The notes under the pieces were generated by a model, which saw only the letters and a list, made by a program, of their open reading frames with translations, did not search any database and had not been told where the DNA came from. From an uncultured Veillonella sp. (lineage in GTDB: Bacteria; Bacillota; Negativicutes; Veillonellales; Veillonellaceae), in NCBI GenBank assembly GCA_934202215.1, contig CAKPXR010000004.1, positions 1-58,543 of the forward strand: 58,543 nt of DNA, in the 5' to 3' direction. Numbering within the stretch: the stretch's first letter is position 1; every line of letters begins with the position of its first letter. The position numbers and the translations under genes are program-made. Shown piece by piece: positions 43,555 to 52,575 of the stretch.

Positions 43555-44466
43555 TTACTCCTCTGCTTCGTGTTTACAATGAATATACTCACCCTCTAAT
43601 ACTTCATATGCTGCTGTTTTGCGTATAATTTGTTTAACTAAGGTATCTAACTGGGAACCATTTGTATAGTCTGCAGGTGCATAATAGCGTATACGGTGAT
43701 GACGCATCATTTTATATACCTTATCTTTGTCCTTTTTAATAGGATCATACACACCTATAGAATGGCCTCCATTTGCGTTAACAAGGCTCATGCAAGGAAT
43801 ATCTGTATCACTATCCCCAATGTAAATCATATTGCGGAATGGGACACGTTGGTCCTCAGGCTTAATATAATCGTTAACACCTGTATCATTAATATCTAGA
43901 ATTCCCTTTTGAATACGGAACAAAAACTGAGTTTTATTCGTATAGTTAATTGCTTGCGCAGGCCACACAGCTACGCCCTTATCATCAAACATGAATGCAC
44001 TGGCATAGATTTTTGTGAAAGCTCCCTCTTTCGCCATTTCAGTGCCTTCTATCATCTCTTTCAATCCAGAAGAGATAATGTAATGTTCAATGCGCACTCC
44101 ATGTTCTAATCCATATTCTCGAATACGCTCAAACCAAGTGCGAACACCGTCATACAACTCTACTTGATTCCCATATTCCATGAGCTTTTCTTTAGTTACA
44201 TAAAAGCGACCTACGGCTTCTTGAATCATCTTGTACATATAGGCCAAGTTATTATCCATATCATTTTTCTTAGCCAATTGATTAGATTCTTGCCAGAACT
44301 GCTTGATTTGCTCCTCATCATAGCCAACAGATTGAATAAAGCCTTGTGCCTGCATATCATCAGGGGTTAAAGTCTTATCAAAATCGTAGCACATGGCAAG
44401 AACTGGCATAGAATCTTCACGTGATACTAGGGATGAATCTTTAGTATCACTTTTGTAGGTTATCAT
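43555..44466 (-). CDS. HAD-superfamily phosphatase
   Basis: A 303-residue haloacid-dehalogenase-type hydrolase with motif I YDFDKTLT (D28 nucleophile, D30), motif II serine in YIISSGLKE (near residue 130) and motif III/IV NMIYIGDSDTDIPCM (near 213). It looks like a phosphoserine-phosphatase-type small-molecule phosphatase with a large helical cap. The ATG at 44466 follows AAGGAGGTG. It is the first gene of a two-gene operon with DUF4241. Substrate unknown. Confidence 0.82.
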   Translation of the reverse strand: MITYKSDTKDSSLVSREDSMPVLAMCYDFDKTLTPDDMQAQGFIQSVGYDEEQIKQFWQESNQLAKKNDMDNNLAYMYKMIQEAVGRFYVTKEKLMEYGNQVELYDGVRTWFERIREYGLEHGVRIEHYIISSGLKEMIEGTEMAKEGAFTKIYASAFMFDDKGVAVWPAQAINYTNKTQFLFRIQKGILDINDTGVNDYIKPEDQRVPFRNMIYIGDSDTDIPCMSLVNANGGHSIGVYDPIKKDKDKVYKMMRHHRIRYYAPADYTNGSQLDTLVKQIIRKTAAYEVLEGEYIHCKHEAEE

Positions 44467-44522
44467 ACGACACCTCCTTGTGATAATAAAACAACTAAAC
44501 AATTAATAAGTCTATTCACTCT

Positions 44523-44551
44523 CTTATATTCCTGAGGTGTCCCTTTGACAA
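44523..44551 (-). promoter_or_regulatory. Promoter of the HAD/DUF4241 operon
   Basis: On the minus strand TTGTCA (44546-44551) and TATAAG (44523-44528) are 17 bases apart. Confidence 0.65.
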
Positions 44552-44618
44552 CCCCCTTTGTTATCTATTTTACACGATACGTCAACGACATAAACGTTAT
44601 ACAGCGTCGTAATTTCAT

Positions 44619-45557
44619 CTAAAATAGAGTTTCTTGCCTGTAATTTGTATCAATAATCCAGCTTTTTTCCATGCTTTCCTTAATAATTGCTGTTTTTGGA
44701 AGCTGTCCAATAAGTAAACTAGACTTAGGATCATGTAACATACGATTGTGCCGGACTGCAGCTTGATTTGTATTGGCATAACAATAGCGACAGAAATGAC
44801 TACAACTATCATAGGCACCTATATCACCATGTAAATAACAATTACATTCCGGTCTTGCTGGTGTGCGTTTAGGAGCTTTTAAAGTAACATTCCAGGCTCG
44901 TTCATAACATTCTAATGTTAAACAACCTTCCGTATTAGCCCCTAATTCTTTAAATGCGTCCCCTTCTCCGCAGGTTTTAAGGTCCATATTGTAGGAGTGA
45001 GCAATAGAAATTAACTCCTTAATAATATTAAGTTGTACATCAACACTTGGTCTAAAACCTTCAGGAAAGTTCTGAGCCACCTTATCAAAAATATCTAAGA
45101 AACTTACAACTACCGTATCCGTATATCCTTCTAGCGCCTTAGCCATGTTATAAAAGCTTTCAAAATGGAAATCTACTGTATAGTTATGGGTTAAAATAAT
45201 AGGGTCATAACGCCACACCATGGACTGAGGATTAAGTCTCGAAGATATTTGTTTAAATCCGTCTATTACAGAATCTGCTTTGGGTACATAGGGCTCAATA
45301 TCTGGACCATAAGGAGTTATGGTCATATGCCAAAATTGTCGATAATCATTTATTTCATGTAAGAGCGGAATAAATGGTAAAGGATTCTTTGTACAAAGTG
45401 CAATACCATCTACCACATCATGATTAATGGGATACCGTGTTATCTGCATTGGATTATAGGGATTGCGAACATCTACAAATCCTTGATGAACACGATTAAT
45501 AAACCACTGTCCATAAAAAGCAGGAATATCCGTACGTTGTCCCGTCTGTAAAATCAT
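44619..45557 (-). CDS. DUF1848-family protein with a C-terminal cysteine cluster
   Basis: A 312-residue protein of the DUF1848 family: GQRTDIPAFYG at the start, a middle with MVWRYDPIILTHNYTVDFH (near residue 115), and a C-terminal cluster CNCYLHGDIGAYDSC, CSHFCRYCYA (near 235-262) that could bind an iron-sulfur cluster or zinc. The function is unknown; relation to radical-SAM-like barrels has been suggested for the family. It is divergent from the methyltransferase gene. Confidence 0.78.
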   Translation of the reverse strand: MILQTGQRTDIPAFYGQWFINRVHQGFVDVRNPYNPMQITRYPINHDVVDGIALCTKNPLPFIPLLHEINDYRQFWHMTITPYGPDIEPYVPKADSVIDGFKQISSRLNPQSMVWRYDPIILTHNYTVDFHFESFYNMAKALEGYTDTVVVSFLDIFDKVAQNFPEGFRPSVDVQLNIIKELISIAHSYNMDLKTCGEGDAFKELGANTEGCLTLECYERAWNVTLKAPKRTPARPECNCYLHGDIGAYDSCSHFCRYCYANTNQAAVRHNRMLHDPKSSLLIGQLPKTAIIKESMEKSWIIDTNYRQETLF

Positions 45558-45705
45558 AGTCCTGCCCTTTCATAAAACAAAAATATAGATGTATTATATC
45601 ATATTCAATATTAATAATTTATGTAGCAAGTGTGATATTTATAGTATGGTACATTCTCAATTTATGGTACTATTAAGTGTATTAAAAATGAGGAGAACAA
45701 AAAAG

Positions 45706-46455
45706 ATGAACGATATATTTGAAAAAAATCATCCTATGAAGGATGACAAAGAGTTTATTACCTCTTATTGGAGCGATCGAGCGCGTGATTTCGGTTCTTT
45801 ACGAGCTAAAGAATTGGAAAGCCCTAAACTTAAACTTTGGCGCGATGAATTAATGAGCCATATTTTTGATTCTGACCGTTCTTTGAGAATTTTAGATATT
45901 GGCTGTGGTGCAGGTTTTTTCAGCATTATTCTCTCTGAGTTAGGCCATACAGTACATGGTATTGATATTACACCTAATATGATTGATGAAGCTAATCAGC
46001 TTGCAGAATCTTTAAATTCTGACGCTACATTCTCTGTTATGGATGCCGAAAATCTTAGCTTTGATACAAACACCTTTGATATCATTGTAGCCCGCAATGT
46101 AACATGGAATTTACCACATCCTTACAAAGCCTATGCAGAATGGTTACGTGTCATCCGTCCTGGTGGTTTAATTCTAAACTATGATGCGGAACACGCACGC
46201 AATCATCATGATTTACCACAATCTGTACATCATGCCCATGAACACGTTAGCAATGAATTAAAGGAACGCTGTCACACAATATATCATATGCTAGAAATTT
46301 CATCCTATACACGTCCACAATGGGACAAGGAACTGCTCACTAAAATGGGTGCTAGCTCAGTATCTATTGATTCTACTGTAGGTCCACGTATTTACAGCGA
46401 AGAAGATGAATTCTATATTCCTGTACCTATGTTTTTGGTAAAAGCTATAAAATAA
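45706..46455 (+). CDS. Class I SAM-dependent methyltransferase
   Basis: A 249-residue methyltransferase of the Methyltransf_11 type with the SAM loop ILDIGCGAGFFSIILSELG (near residue 60), GIDITPNMIDEA, VMDAENLSFDTNTFDIIVARN and RVIRPGGLILNYDAE. The start is the ATG at 45706 with GAGGAGAA upstream; in-frame ATGs further upstream (from 45589) lie in untranslated AT-rich DNA. The substrate is unknown. The gene is single, with its own terminator. Confidence 0.82.
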   Translation: MNDIFEKNHPMKDDKEFITSYWSDRARDFGSLRAKELESPKLKLWRDELMSHIFDSDRSLRILDIGCGAGFFSIILSELGHTVHGIDITPNMIDEANQLAESLNSDATFSVMDAENLSFDTNTFDIIVARNVTWNLPHPYKAYAEWLRVIRPGGLILNYDAEHARNHHDLPQSVHHAHEHVSNELKERCHTIYHMLEISSYTRPQWDKELLTKMGASSVSIDSTVGPRIYSEEDEFYIPVPMFLVKAIK

Positions 46456-46498
46456 TTAGAAAATTAATAATTGTAATATAATAAAAGTCAGTCTATAT

Positions 46499-46541
46499 AA
46501 AGAAAAACCACTCTATGAAATCTCATGAGTGGTTTTTCTTT
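46499..46541. terminator. Intrinsic terminator after the methyltransferase gene
   Basis: AAAGAAAAACCACTC and its exact complement (15-base arms) flank 13 bases, with a T-run on both strands. Confidence 0.88.
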
Positions 46542-46578
46542 ATATGCTAATCACTATATTAGCCCATATATAATTTAT

Positions 46579-46602
46579 TATTAACCTATAGATAGGTTAA
46601 TA
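46579..46602. repeat. Inverted repeat downstream of mtaD
   Basis: TATTAACCTAT and ATAGGTTAATA flank two bases, 27 bases after the mtaD stop on the minus strand. It is a possible weak terminator or operator. Confidence 0.45.
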
Positions 46603-46628
46603 GTAACGAATATATTAATTACTAAATA

Positions 46629-47918
46629 TTAGTTACTAAAATATTCTTGAGCCTTCGTCATTTCAGCACGAAGTTTTTCTTCGTCAATAGTAAGCAATTC
46701 CTTGTCTTTCATAAGAACTTTACCGCCTACAATTGTAGTATTAGCATCAGAGCTATTAGCCGAGTATACAAGTGCAGCTAAATCGTTATAACGAGGCATC
46801 CAATGCATACCAGATACATCATACAATACGATATCTGCGCGATACCCTTCAGCTAGTACACCAAGATCTTTATATCCTAAGGCTTTTGCACCTTCTACAG
46901 TACCCATATTCCACGCAACTTGTGCAGGAATCGCTTTAGGATCATAGAGACGTGCTTTATGCAATGTAGCAGCAAGGCGTACTTCTTCAAGCATATCCGC
47001 ATTATTATTAGATGCAGAACCGTCTGTACCAAGCCCAACTGTAATACCTTTGGCAATCATTTCAGGCACTGGTGCAATACCACTTGCTAATTTTAGGTTA
47101 GATTGTGGATTATGTGCAACAGCTACATTATTCTCTGCCATAATAGCCATATCTTCTTCTGTAACATGAACACAATGTGCAGCTAATATAGTATTCCAGA
47201 ATAAGCCTAAGTCATGCATATGAGCTATTGGAGTTTTGCCAGTAGCTTTAATTACATTCTCTACTTCCCCTTTTGTTTCAGACAAATGCATGTGAATGCC
47301 ACAATTTAATTCATGAGATAAGGCAATAACCTTTTCCATATAGTCGTCTGGACAAGTATATGGTGCATGTGGTCCCAATAATACCTTGATGCGGTCATTA
47401 TCAAAGCCGTTCCATGTACGGAATAAATCAGCATTTTCAACTAATGCTTGATCAGCTGTTGGAGATACACCTGCTAAACCACGAGATAGCACAGCACGAA
47501 TACCTGTTTCTTTTACTATCTCAGCTGTAGCATTCATAAAGAAATACATATCGCTAAATGTTGTAGTACCAGAACGCAACATTTCAGCCACACCTAGTTG
47601 TGTACCATAACGGACATACTCATCATTTAACTTTGCCTCAGTTGGCCAAATTGCAGTTTCTAGCCAATCCATAAGCTCAAGATCATCTGCATAGTTTCTA
47701 AATAAGCCCATTGCAATGTGCGTATGGGTATTGACTAAACCTGGTGCGGCTAATTGGCCTTTACCATCTAGTACTTCCTTTGCAGAATCTTTTGCTTTTT
47801 CAATATCACTATCCTTTAAAATAGCGGCAATATAACCATTTTCAATTTCAATGGCATGATTTTTAAGAACGCCCTCATTAGTTAGGACGTCTACATTGGT
47901 AATCAATAAATCAGACAT
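46629..47918 (-). CDS. mtaD: 5'-methylthioadenosine / S-adenosylhomocysteine deaminase
   Basis: An amidohydrolase that deaminates SAH to S-inosylhomocysteine and methylthioadenosine to methylthioinosine. In this 429-residue protein the metal motif H65-T-H67 is in VNTHTHIAMGLFRNYADDL, HMHLSETKGE near residue 205 and GLGTDGSASNNNADM near 288 complete the zinc site, and the whole resembles Thermotoga TM0936. The ATG at 47918 follows GAGGAAA. It is downstream of ahcY on the same strand, with a perfect 13-base-arm hairpin just before the RBS. Confidence 0.92.
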   Translation of the reverse strand: MSDLLITNVDVLTNEGVLKNHAIEIENGYIAAILKDSDIEKAKDSAKEVLDGKGQLAAPGLVNTHTHIAMGLFRNYADDLELMDWLETAIWPTEAKLNDEYVRYGTQLGVAEMLRSGTTTFSDMYFFMNATAEIVKETGIRAVLSRGLAGVSPTADQALVENADLFRTWNGFDNDRIKVLLGPHAPYTCPDDYMEKVIALSHELNCGIHMHLSETKGEVENVIKATGKTPIAHMHDLGLFWNTILAAHCVHVTEEDMAIMAENNVAVAHNPQSNLKLASGIAPVPEMIAKGITVGLGTDGSASNNNADMLEEVRLAATLHKARLYDPKAIPAQVAWNMGTVEGAKALGYKDLGVLAEGYRADIVLYDVSGMHWMPRYNDLAALVYSANSSDANTTIVGGKVLMKDKELLTIDEEKLRAEMTKAQEYFSN

Positions 47919-47933
47919 AGGTTTCCTCATAGG

Positions 47934-47962
47934 TATAACCGAGCTAAAGTAGCTCGGTTATA
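47934..47962 (-). promoter_or_regulatory. Perfect hairpin in the leader of mtaD
   Basis: TATAACCGAGCTA and its complement (13-base arms) flank a three-base loop, ending just before the mtaD RBS. No U-tract follows. It may stabilise or control the mtaD transcript. Confidence 0.6.
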
Positions 47963-47973
47963 TTCGTTAAATT

Positions 47974-48030
47974 AAAAAACTAATGCATATAGTACATAAT
48001 TGTATTATATAAAGCCATTAGCTTTTTATT
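47974..48030 (-). terminator. Probable intrinsic terminator of ahcY
   Basis: On the minus strand AAAAAGCTAATG pairs with CATTAGTTTTTT (one bulge) around a loop that contains a further imperfect stem. Confidence 0.6.
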
Positions 48031-48056
48031 AAATATAAATGCAATTCGATTCGAAA

Positions 48057-49301
48057 TTAGTTTACTTTTGTAAGATAATCGATTTGATCTTGTGTTAAAG
48101 AATCTAAATCATAACCCATGGAGTTCAATTTTAGTTTTGCAATTTCTTCGTCTAATTCATGAGGCAATACATAAACCTTAGGTTCCATATTTTTGCCATT
48201 ATGTAAAATATATTCTGCTGCAAGAGCTTGCATAGCAAAGGATAAATCCATGATTTCTGCAGGATGACCATCGCCTGCAGCAAGATTTACTAGACGACCT
48301 TCAGCCAATACATAGAGTTTGCGACCATCAGCCATAGTATAACCTTCGATGTTTTGACGAACACGTTCATGACTTACTGCAAGGTCTGTAAGATCAGCTA
48401 CATTAACTTCACAATCAAAGTGACCAGCATTACATAAGATAGCCTTATCTTTCATTACTTCGTAATGTTCTTTTACAATAACATCTTTACAACCTGTTAC
48501 GGTACAGAAAATATCCCCTACTTTAGCAGCTTCAATCATAGGTAATACTTTGAAACCATCAAATACAGCTTCAATAGCTTTAATTGGATCTACTTCTGTT
48601 ACATACACATGAGCACCGAGGCCTTTTGCACGCATAGCAACACCTTTACCACACCAACCATAACCAGCAACAACTACATTTTTACCTGTTACAGTTAAGT
48701 TTGTAGTACGCATGATACCATCCCAAACAGATTGACCTGTACCATAACGGTTATCAAAGAGATATTTACAGTAAGAATCATTTACTGCAATCATAGGGAA
48801 TGTCAATTGTTTTGCATTTTCTAATGCATATAGACGATGTACACCTGTAGTGGTTTCTTCACTACCACCTAAAAGGCGTTCCTTAGCATCTTGGCGAGTT
48901 GTGTGTAACAAGTTTACCAAATCGCCACCATCATCGATGATAATGTGCGGTTTATGATCAAGTGCCTTATTAAGGAAATTGAAATATTCTTCTTCAGTAC
49001 AATCATACCAAGCATATACAGTAAGACCCATATCAACGAGACCTGCAGCTACATCATCTTGTGTAGATAATGGATTAGAACCAGTTACGATAACATCCGC
49101 GCCACCGCGTTTTAAAATAGTAGCTAAGTATGCTGTTTTTGCTTCCAAGTGAACACTTACAACAATTGTTTGACCTTTGAAAGTTTGTTCTGCTTCAAAA
49201 CGATCACCCAATGTATTTAATGTAGGCATAAAGTTGGAAACCCAGTCAATTTTCTTACGGCCTTCTGCGGCTAAATTAATATCTTTAATTAAAGATTGCA
49301 T
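48057..49301 (-). CDS. ahcY: Adenosylhomocysteinase, short Thermotoga/archaeal type (possible S-inosylhomocysteine hydrolase)
   Basis: An NAD-dependent enzyme that splits SAH (or the inosyl analogue) to homocysteine and nucleoside. The 414-residue length is the short type. [39 protein letters not shown] and [16 protein letters not shown] are diagnostic. The substrate strip reads [11 protein letters not shown] (residues 49-59), so K55 stands where classical enzymes have Glu or Gln contacting adenine N6. With mtaD next door this raises the possibility that S-inosylhomocysteine is the real substrate. Confidence 0.93.
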   Translation of the reverse strand: MQSLIKDINLAAEGRKKIDWVSNFMPTLNTLGDRFEAEQTFKGQTIVVSVHLEAKTAYLATILKRGGADVIVTGSNPLSTQDDVAAGLVDMGLTVYAWYDCTEEEYFNFLNKALDHKPHIIIDDGGDLVNLLHTTRQDAKERLLGGSEETTTGVHRLYALENAKQLTFPMIAVNDSYCKYLFDNRYGTGQSVWDGIMRTTNLTVTGKNVVVAGYGWCGKGVAMRAKGLGAHVYVTEVDPIKAIEAVFDGFKVLPMIEAAKVGDIFCTVTGCKDVIVKEHYEVMKDKAILCNAGHFDCEVNVADLTDLAVSHERVRQNIEGYTMADGRKLYVLAEGRLVNLAAGDGHPAEIMDLSFAMQALAAEYILHNGKNMEPKVYVLPHELDEEIAKLKLNSMGYDLDSLTQDQIDYLTKVN

Positions 49302-49493
49302 AATAACTCCTTTTATTCATACAAATATAAACAAGAAAATAAATATTTAATAGTCAATCCACTTGGATGTATCGATACTACATAATTTAATTGTTATCTT
49401 TATCATTACTAAACTATATTGATAGTAAATGATATAGGTACTATATTACTTAAATAACGATATAGTTAATAATCTACATCTTTGAGAAACTAG

Positions 49494-50558
49494 TTATTTA
49501 GATTCTACAATCTGACGTAACTTATGAATAGACTCTTCATAGTTTGGTTTTAAAACACCTTCTTCGGTAATAATAGCAGTGACAAGTTCATGTGGTGTCA
49601 CATCGAAAGCAGGATTGAGTACATCAATACCATTAGGTGCTGTTTGTACTCCATATAAAGATGTTACCTCATAGTTATCGCGCATTTCAATTGGAATATC
49701 ACTGCCATTTTCTAAGGTAAAGTCAAATGTACTATATGGTGCTGCCACATAAAATGGAATATTATGGAATTTAGCTAATACAGCTACTCCATAAGTACCG
49801 ATTTTGTTGGCTACATCACCTTTAGTAGTGATGCGGTCTGCACCAACAATAACAGCATCAATAAGACCATGTTGCATCGCGTAGGCAGCCATATTGTCTG
49901 TTTCCAACGTTACTGGTATACCATCCTCATGCAATTCAAATGCAGTAAGCCGCGCACCTTGTAATAATGGACGAGTTTCATCCGCATAAACTCGTTCCAA
50001 TTGACCATTTTCATAAAGCTTACGGACAACACCAAGTGCTGTACCTAAACCACCTGTAGCAAGTGCGCCAGCATTGCAATGAGTTAGAATCCTAATATTC
50101 TTTTGGCCTTCAAATAATGTGGCCCCTGCTTCTGCCATGCGACGATTTAAAGAAACATCTTCTTCATGAATAATAATGGCCTCTCTTGTAATCAAGTCTA
50201 CTACTTCACTCATAGAGGACATACTTTCAACATGATATTTTACAAGAGAAATAACACGATCCACAGCCCAAGCTAAGTTGATTGCGGTTGGACGAGTTTC
50301 CTTTAAGGTCTCACTAAATTCATATAAGCTTGTAAGTTGTTCACTAAACGGAGCATCTAAATTCCTTGCCTCCATAGCAGCTAAAATTAGACCATAAGCT
50401 GCAGCTACGCCAATAGCAGGTGCCCCACGAACTCGAAGCATTTTAATAGCCTCAGCTACTTGCCTCCAATCCGTACAGTGAACATAAGTAATTTCAGTAG
50501 GTAATTTCGTTTGATCTAATAGTACTAACGTATCTTTACGCCATTCTATATTGCTCAT
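49494..50558 (-). CDS. mtnA: Methylthioribose-1-phosphate isomerase
   Basis: It converts methylthioribose-1-phosphate to methylthioribulose-1-phosphate in methionine salvage. In this 354-residue protein RVRGAPAIGVAAAYG (near residue 43), the catalytic cysteine in ILTHCNAGALATGGLGTA (near 160) and VIVGADRITTKGDVANKIGTYG (near 240) are standard for MtnA and related to eIF2B alpha. It is 41 bases after mtnP in the same operon. No mtnB, mtnC or mtnD is in the window. Confidence 0.95.
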   Translation of the reverse strand: MSNIEWRKDTLVLLDQTKLPTEITYVHCTDWRQVAEAIKMLRVRGAPAIGVAAAYGLILAAMEARNLDAPFSEQLTSLYEFSETLKETRPTAINLAWAVDRVISLVKYHVESMSSMSEVVDLITREAIIIHEEDVSLNRRMAEAGATLFEGQKNIRILTHCNAGALATGGLGTALGVVRKLYENGQLERVYADETRPLLQGARLTAFELHEDGIPVTLETDNMAAYAMQHGLIDAVIVGADRITTKGDVANKIGTYGVAVLAKFHNIPFYVAAPYSTFDFTLENGSDIPIEMRDNYEVTSLYGVQTAPNGIDVLNPAFDVTPHELVTAIITEEGVLKPNYEESIHKLRQIVESK

Positions 50559-50599
50559 ACATTCTCCTTCTATGGACTATTGTATTTAGAATAAATGTA

Positions 50600-51394
50600 T
50601 TATAATTTAAAACCACCATATTCTTGCATACGATTATGAGCATCATAATGGGCATCTACATCGATTGCATCAATAGCACCTAAAATAAGAGATTTAAGTT
50701 GAGCTGCCATATTACCCATCATTTCTACAACTTCACTATGTGTCAACGCAGATTCAGAAATACCTGCCGCAAAGTTTGTAATCATAGAAATAGTAGCATA
50801 TGCCATCTCAGCTTCATTAGCTAAGTTAACTTCAGGTACATTAGTCATACCTACTGTATCACCACCAAGCATATGGAACATTTTAATTTCTGCTGGTGTT
50901 TCAAAACGAGGCCCTTCTGTGCATACATAGGTACCGCCATTATGAATGGTAAGACCTTGTTTTGTACCTACCTTTTGAAGAACATCACGCAATTCAGGGC
51001 AGTAAGGATTTGTTACATCAAGGTGTGCCACTGGACGGTCACCACCTTCATAGAAAGTAGTAATGCGGTTTTTAGTGAAATCTAAAAATTGATCAGTCAA
51101 AACGAAGTGACCAGGTTTAAAGTTTTCATTTAAAGAACCTACCGCAGTCGTAGAGATAATAAATGTAACTCCTAATTTTTTGAGTCCCCAAATATTAGCA
51201 CGATAGTTAATTTTATGCGGAGGAATTGTATGATCTTTGCCATGACGAGCAACAAAGATTACCGTTTTTCCATGGTATGTACCTTGTACATAATCTATTT
51301 CACCATATGGTGTCATTAAGGATTCTTCATGAATATTTTCAAAGATGGACGGATCATATACACCTGTACCACCAATTACGCCAATTGCACTCAT
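50600..51394 (-). CDS. mtnP: MtnP-family methylthioadenosine/methylthioinosine phosphorylase
   Basis: A purine nucleoside phosphorylase that yields methylthioribose-1-phosphate. In this 264-residue protein GVIGGTGVYDPS at the N terminus, VARHGKDHTIPPHKINYRAN (near residue 48) and CTEGPRFETPAEI (near 158) are typical. The base-recognition loop reads MITNFAAG with N207 where human MTAP has Asp220, and A209 where it has Asp222. Asn here is usual for 6-oxopurine specificity, so methylthioinosine, the product of MtaD, may be the true substrate. Confidence 0.93.
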   Translation of the reverse strand: MSAIGVIGGTGVYDPSIFENIHEESLMTPYGEIDYVQGTYHGKTVIFVARHGKDHTIPPHKINYRANIWGLKKLGVTFIISTTAVGSLNENFKPGHFVLTDQFLDFTKNRITTFYEGGDRPVAHLDVTNPYCPELRDVLQKVGTKQGLTIHNGGTYVCTEGPRFETPAEIKMFHMLGGDTVGMTNVPEVNLANEAEMAYATISMITNFAAGISESALTHSEVVEMMGNMAAQLKSLILGAIDAIDVDAHYDAHNRMQEYGGFKL

Positions 51395-51502
51395 TGTGAC
51401 CTCCTATTATTAATAACTCTATCTTTTATTTTCTCACATAATAGAGAAACAGGCTATAGGAAAAACCTATTAGCCTGTATTTTTTTACATATTATGCAAT
51501 TA

Positions 51503-52381
51503 TTATTGAATAGGACCTTTTGGAGCAAACATATCCTGTAACTCTTCACGTGTGAAATGATACTTTTCATTACAGTAATGACATACAAGTTCTGTTACTT
51601 CATCTTCTAGAATAGCCTGTTTATCCTCTTCACGCAATGTCATGAGCACAGCACCGAAACGCTCACGACCACAACGACATTGGAAATGAATTGGTTCATT
51701 ATAAACTTCATTAACAGTCAACCCATCAAGAACACGTTCCATGAGACCTTTACCATCTGGATTTGCTTTCAAATATTCTGTAATAGGGCCAAGTTCGTTA
51801 ATATTCTTTTCTACTTGTGCTAATGCTTCATCTGTTGCATCTGGCAAAGCTTGTACGATAAAACCACCTGCTACAACTGTATGATAATCTGGATCTACTA
51901 ATACACCTAAGCTAATGGTAGACGGAACTTGTTCAGAAGCATATAAATAGTAAGCCAAATCCTCTGCTACTTCACCACTTTGAATTGGACTTGTAGAAGT
52001 ATAATCTTGTGCTAATTGAGTAAATCGAGTAACTTGTACTTCACCATTATGACCAACAGCAGCACCTACATCAAGCTTACCAGCACGTTTTAAAGGTACA
52101 TCAACATGTGGCTCATCCACATAGCCACGAACTGTATTATCTGCAAAAGCATCTACGTGAACAACGCCTAGAGGGCCATCACCTTTAATGCGAAGACTTA
52201 CATTTTCATGATTTTTAAAGTCCCCAGCCAATAAAATAGCCCCAGTCATAGCACGACCTAAAGCAGCCGTTGCTACAGGCCATAAATCATGACGTACACG
52301 AGCCGTTTCAACAGTATCTGTTGTTACCGCCAAAGACATACGAACCCCTTCTCGGGTCGTAAAACGTTTTATATAATCCAT
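51503..52381 (-). CDS. hslO: Redox-regulated chaperone Hsp33
   Basis: It is activated by disulfide formation under oxidative stress and holds unfolding proteins. This 292-residue protein has a C-terminal zinc-binding switch with CRC (FQCRCGRERFG) and CHYC (LVCHYCNEKYHF), and the four cysteines keep the CxC-x27-32-CxxC plan. GHNGEVQVTRF is a further family block. It has its own promoter and lies between the mtn cluster and the rib operon. The hairpin at 51456-51484 downstream is a weak terminator. Confidence 0.95.
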   Translation of the reverse strand: MDYIKRFTTREGVRMSLAVTTDTVETARVRHDLWPVATAALGRAMTGAILLAGDFKNHENVSLRIKGDGPLGVVHVDAFADNTVRGYVDEPHVDVPLKRAGKLDVGAAVGHNGEVQVTRFTQLAQDYTSTSPIQSGEVAEDLAYYLYASEQVPSTISLGVLVDPDYHTVVAGGFIVQALPDATDEALAQVEKNINELGPITEYLKANPDGKGLMERVLDGLTVNEVYNEPIHFQCRCGRERFGAVLMTLREEDKQAILEDEVTELVCHYCNEKYHFTREELQDMFAPKGPIQ

Positions 52382-52436
52382 TCTATCATTCCTTATTTCT
52401 AATTAATAAATCGTACACACTTATTAGTGCTTTTAT

Positions 52437-52466
52437 AGTATATCATGTCATAGAATTACTTTTCAA
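52437..52466 (-). promoter_or_regulatory. Promoter of hslO
   Basis: On the minus strand TTGAAA (52461-52466) and TATACT (52437-52442) are 18 bases apart, with TGA before the -10. Confidence 0.65.
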
Positions 52467-52529
52467 TAATAGGGAATATATGTTCGTCTACTTTAAATTT
52501 AAGTCAAAAGAACATAATTTCGATAATAT

Positions 52530-52563
52530 AAAAACACCCAGCATCATGAGATACTGAGTGTTT
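52530..52563 (-). terminator. Intrinsic terminator of the rib operon
   Basis: On the minus strand AAACACTCAGTATC pairs with GATGCTGGGTGTTT (two G-U pairs), followed by T-rich sequence, 13 bases after ribH. Confidence 0.85.
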
Positions 52564-52575
52564 ACTATATAATTA

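Noticed and set aside
45645..45670. Direct repeat TATGGTAC twice, 18 bases apart, before the methyltransferase gene
   Set aside because: Short and AT-rich; it could be an operator but chance is as likely, with no matching copies noticed elsewhere.
48057..51394. Possible SAM or SAH riboswitches in the mtn/ahc cluster
   Set aside because: The gaps before mtnP, mtnA, ahcY and mtaD lack the conserved S-box, SAM-II or SAH-switch cores on the minus strand.
51456..51484. Hairpin ACAGGCTATAGG...CCTATTAGCCTGT after hslO as a strong terminator
   Set aside because: The T-run is on the plus strand, whereas hslO is on the minus strand where only TTCTC follows. It is kept only as a weak terminator mention.
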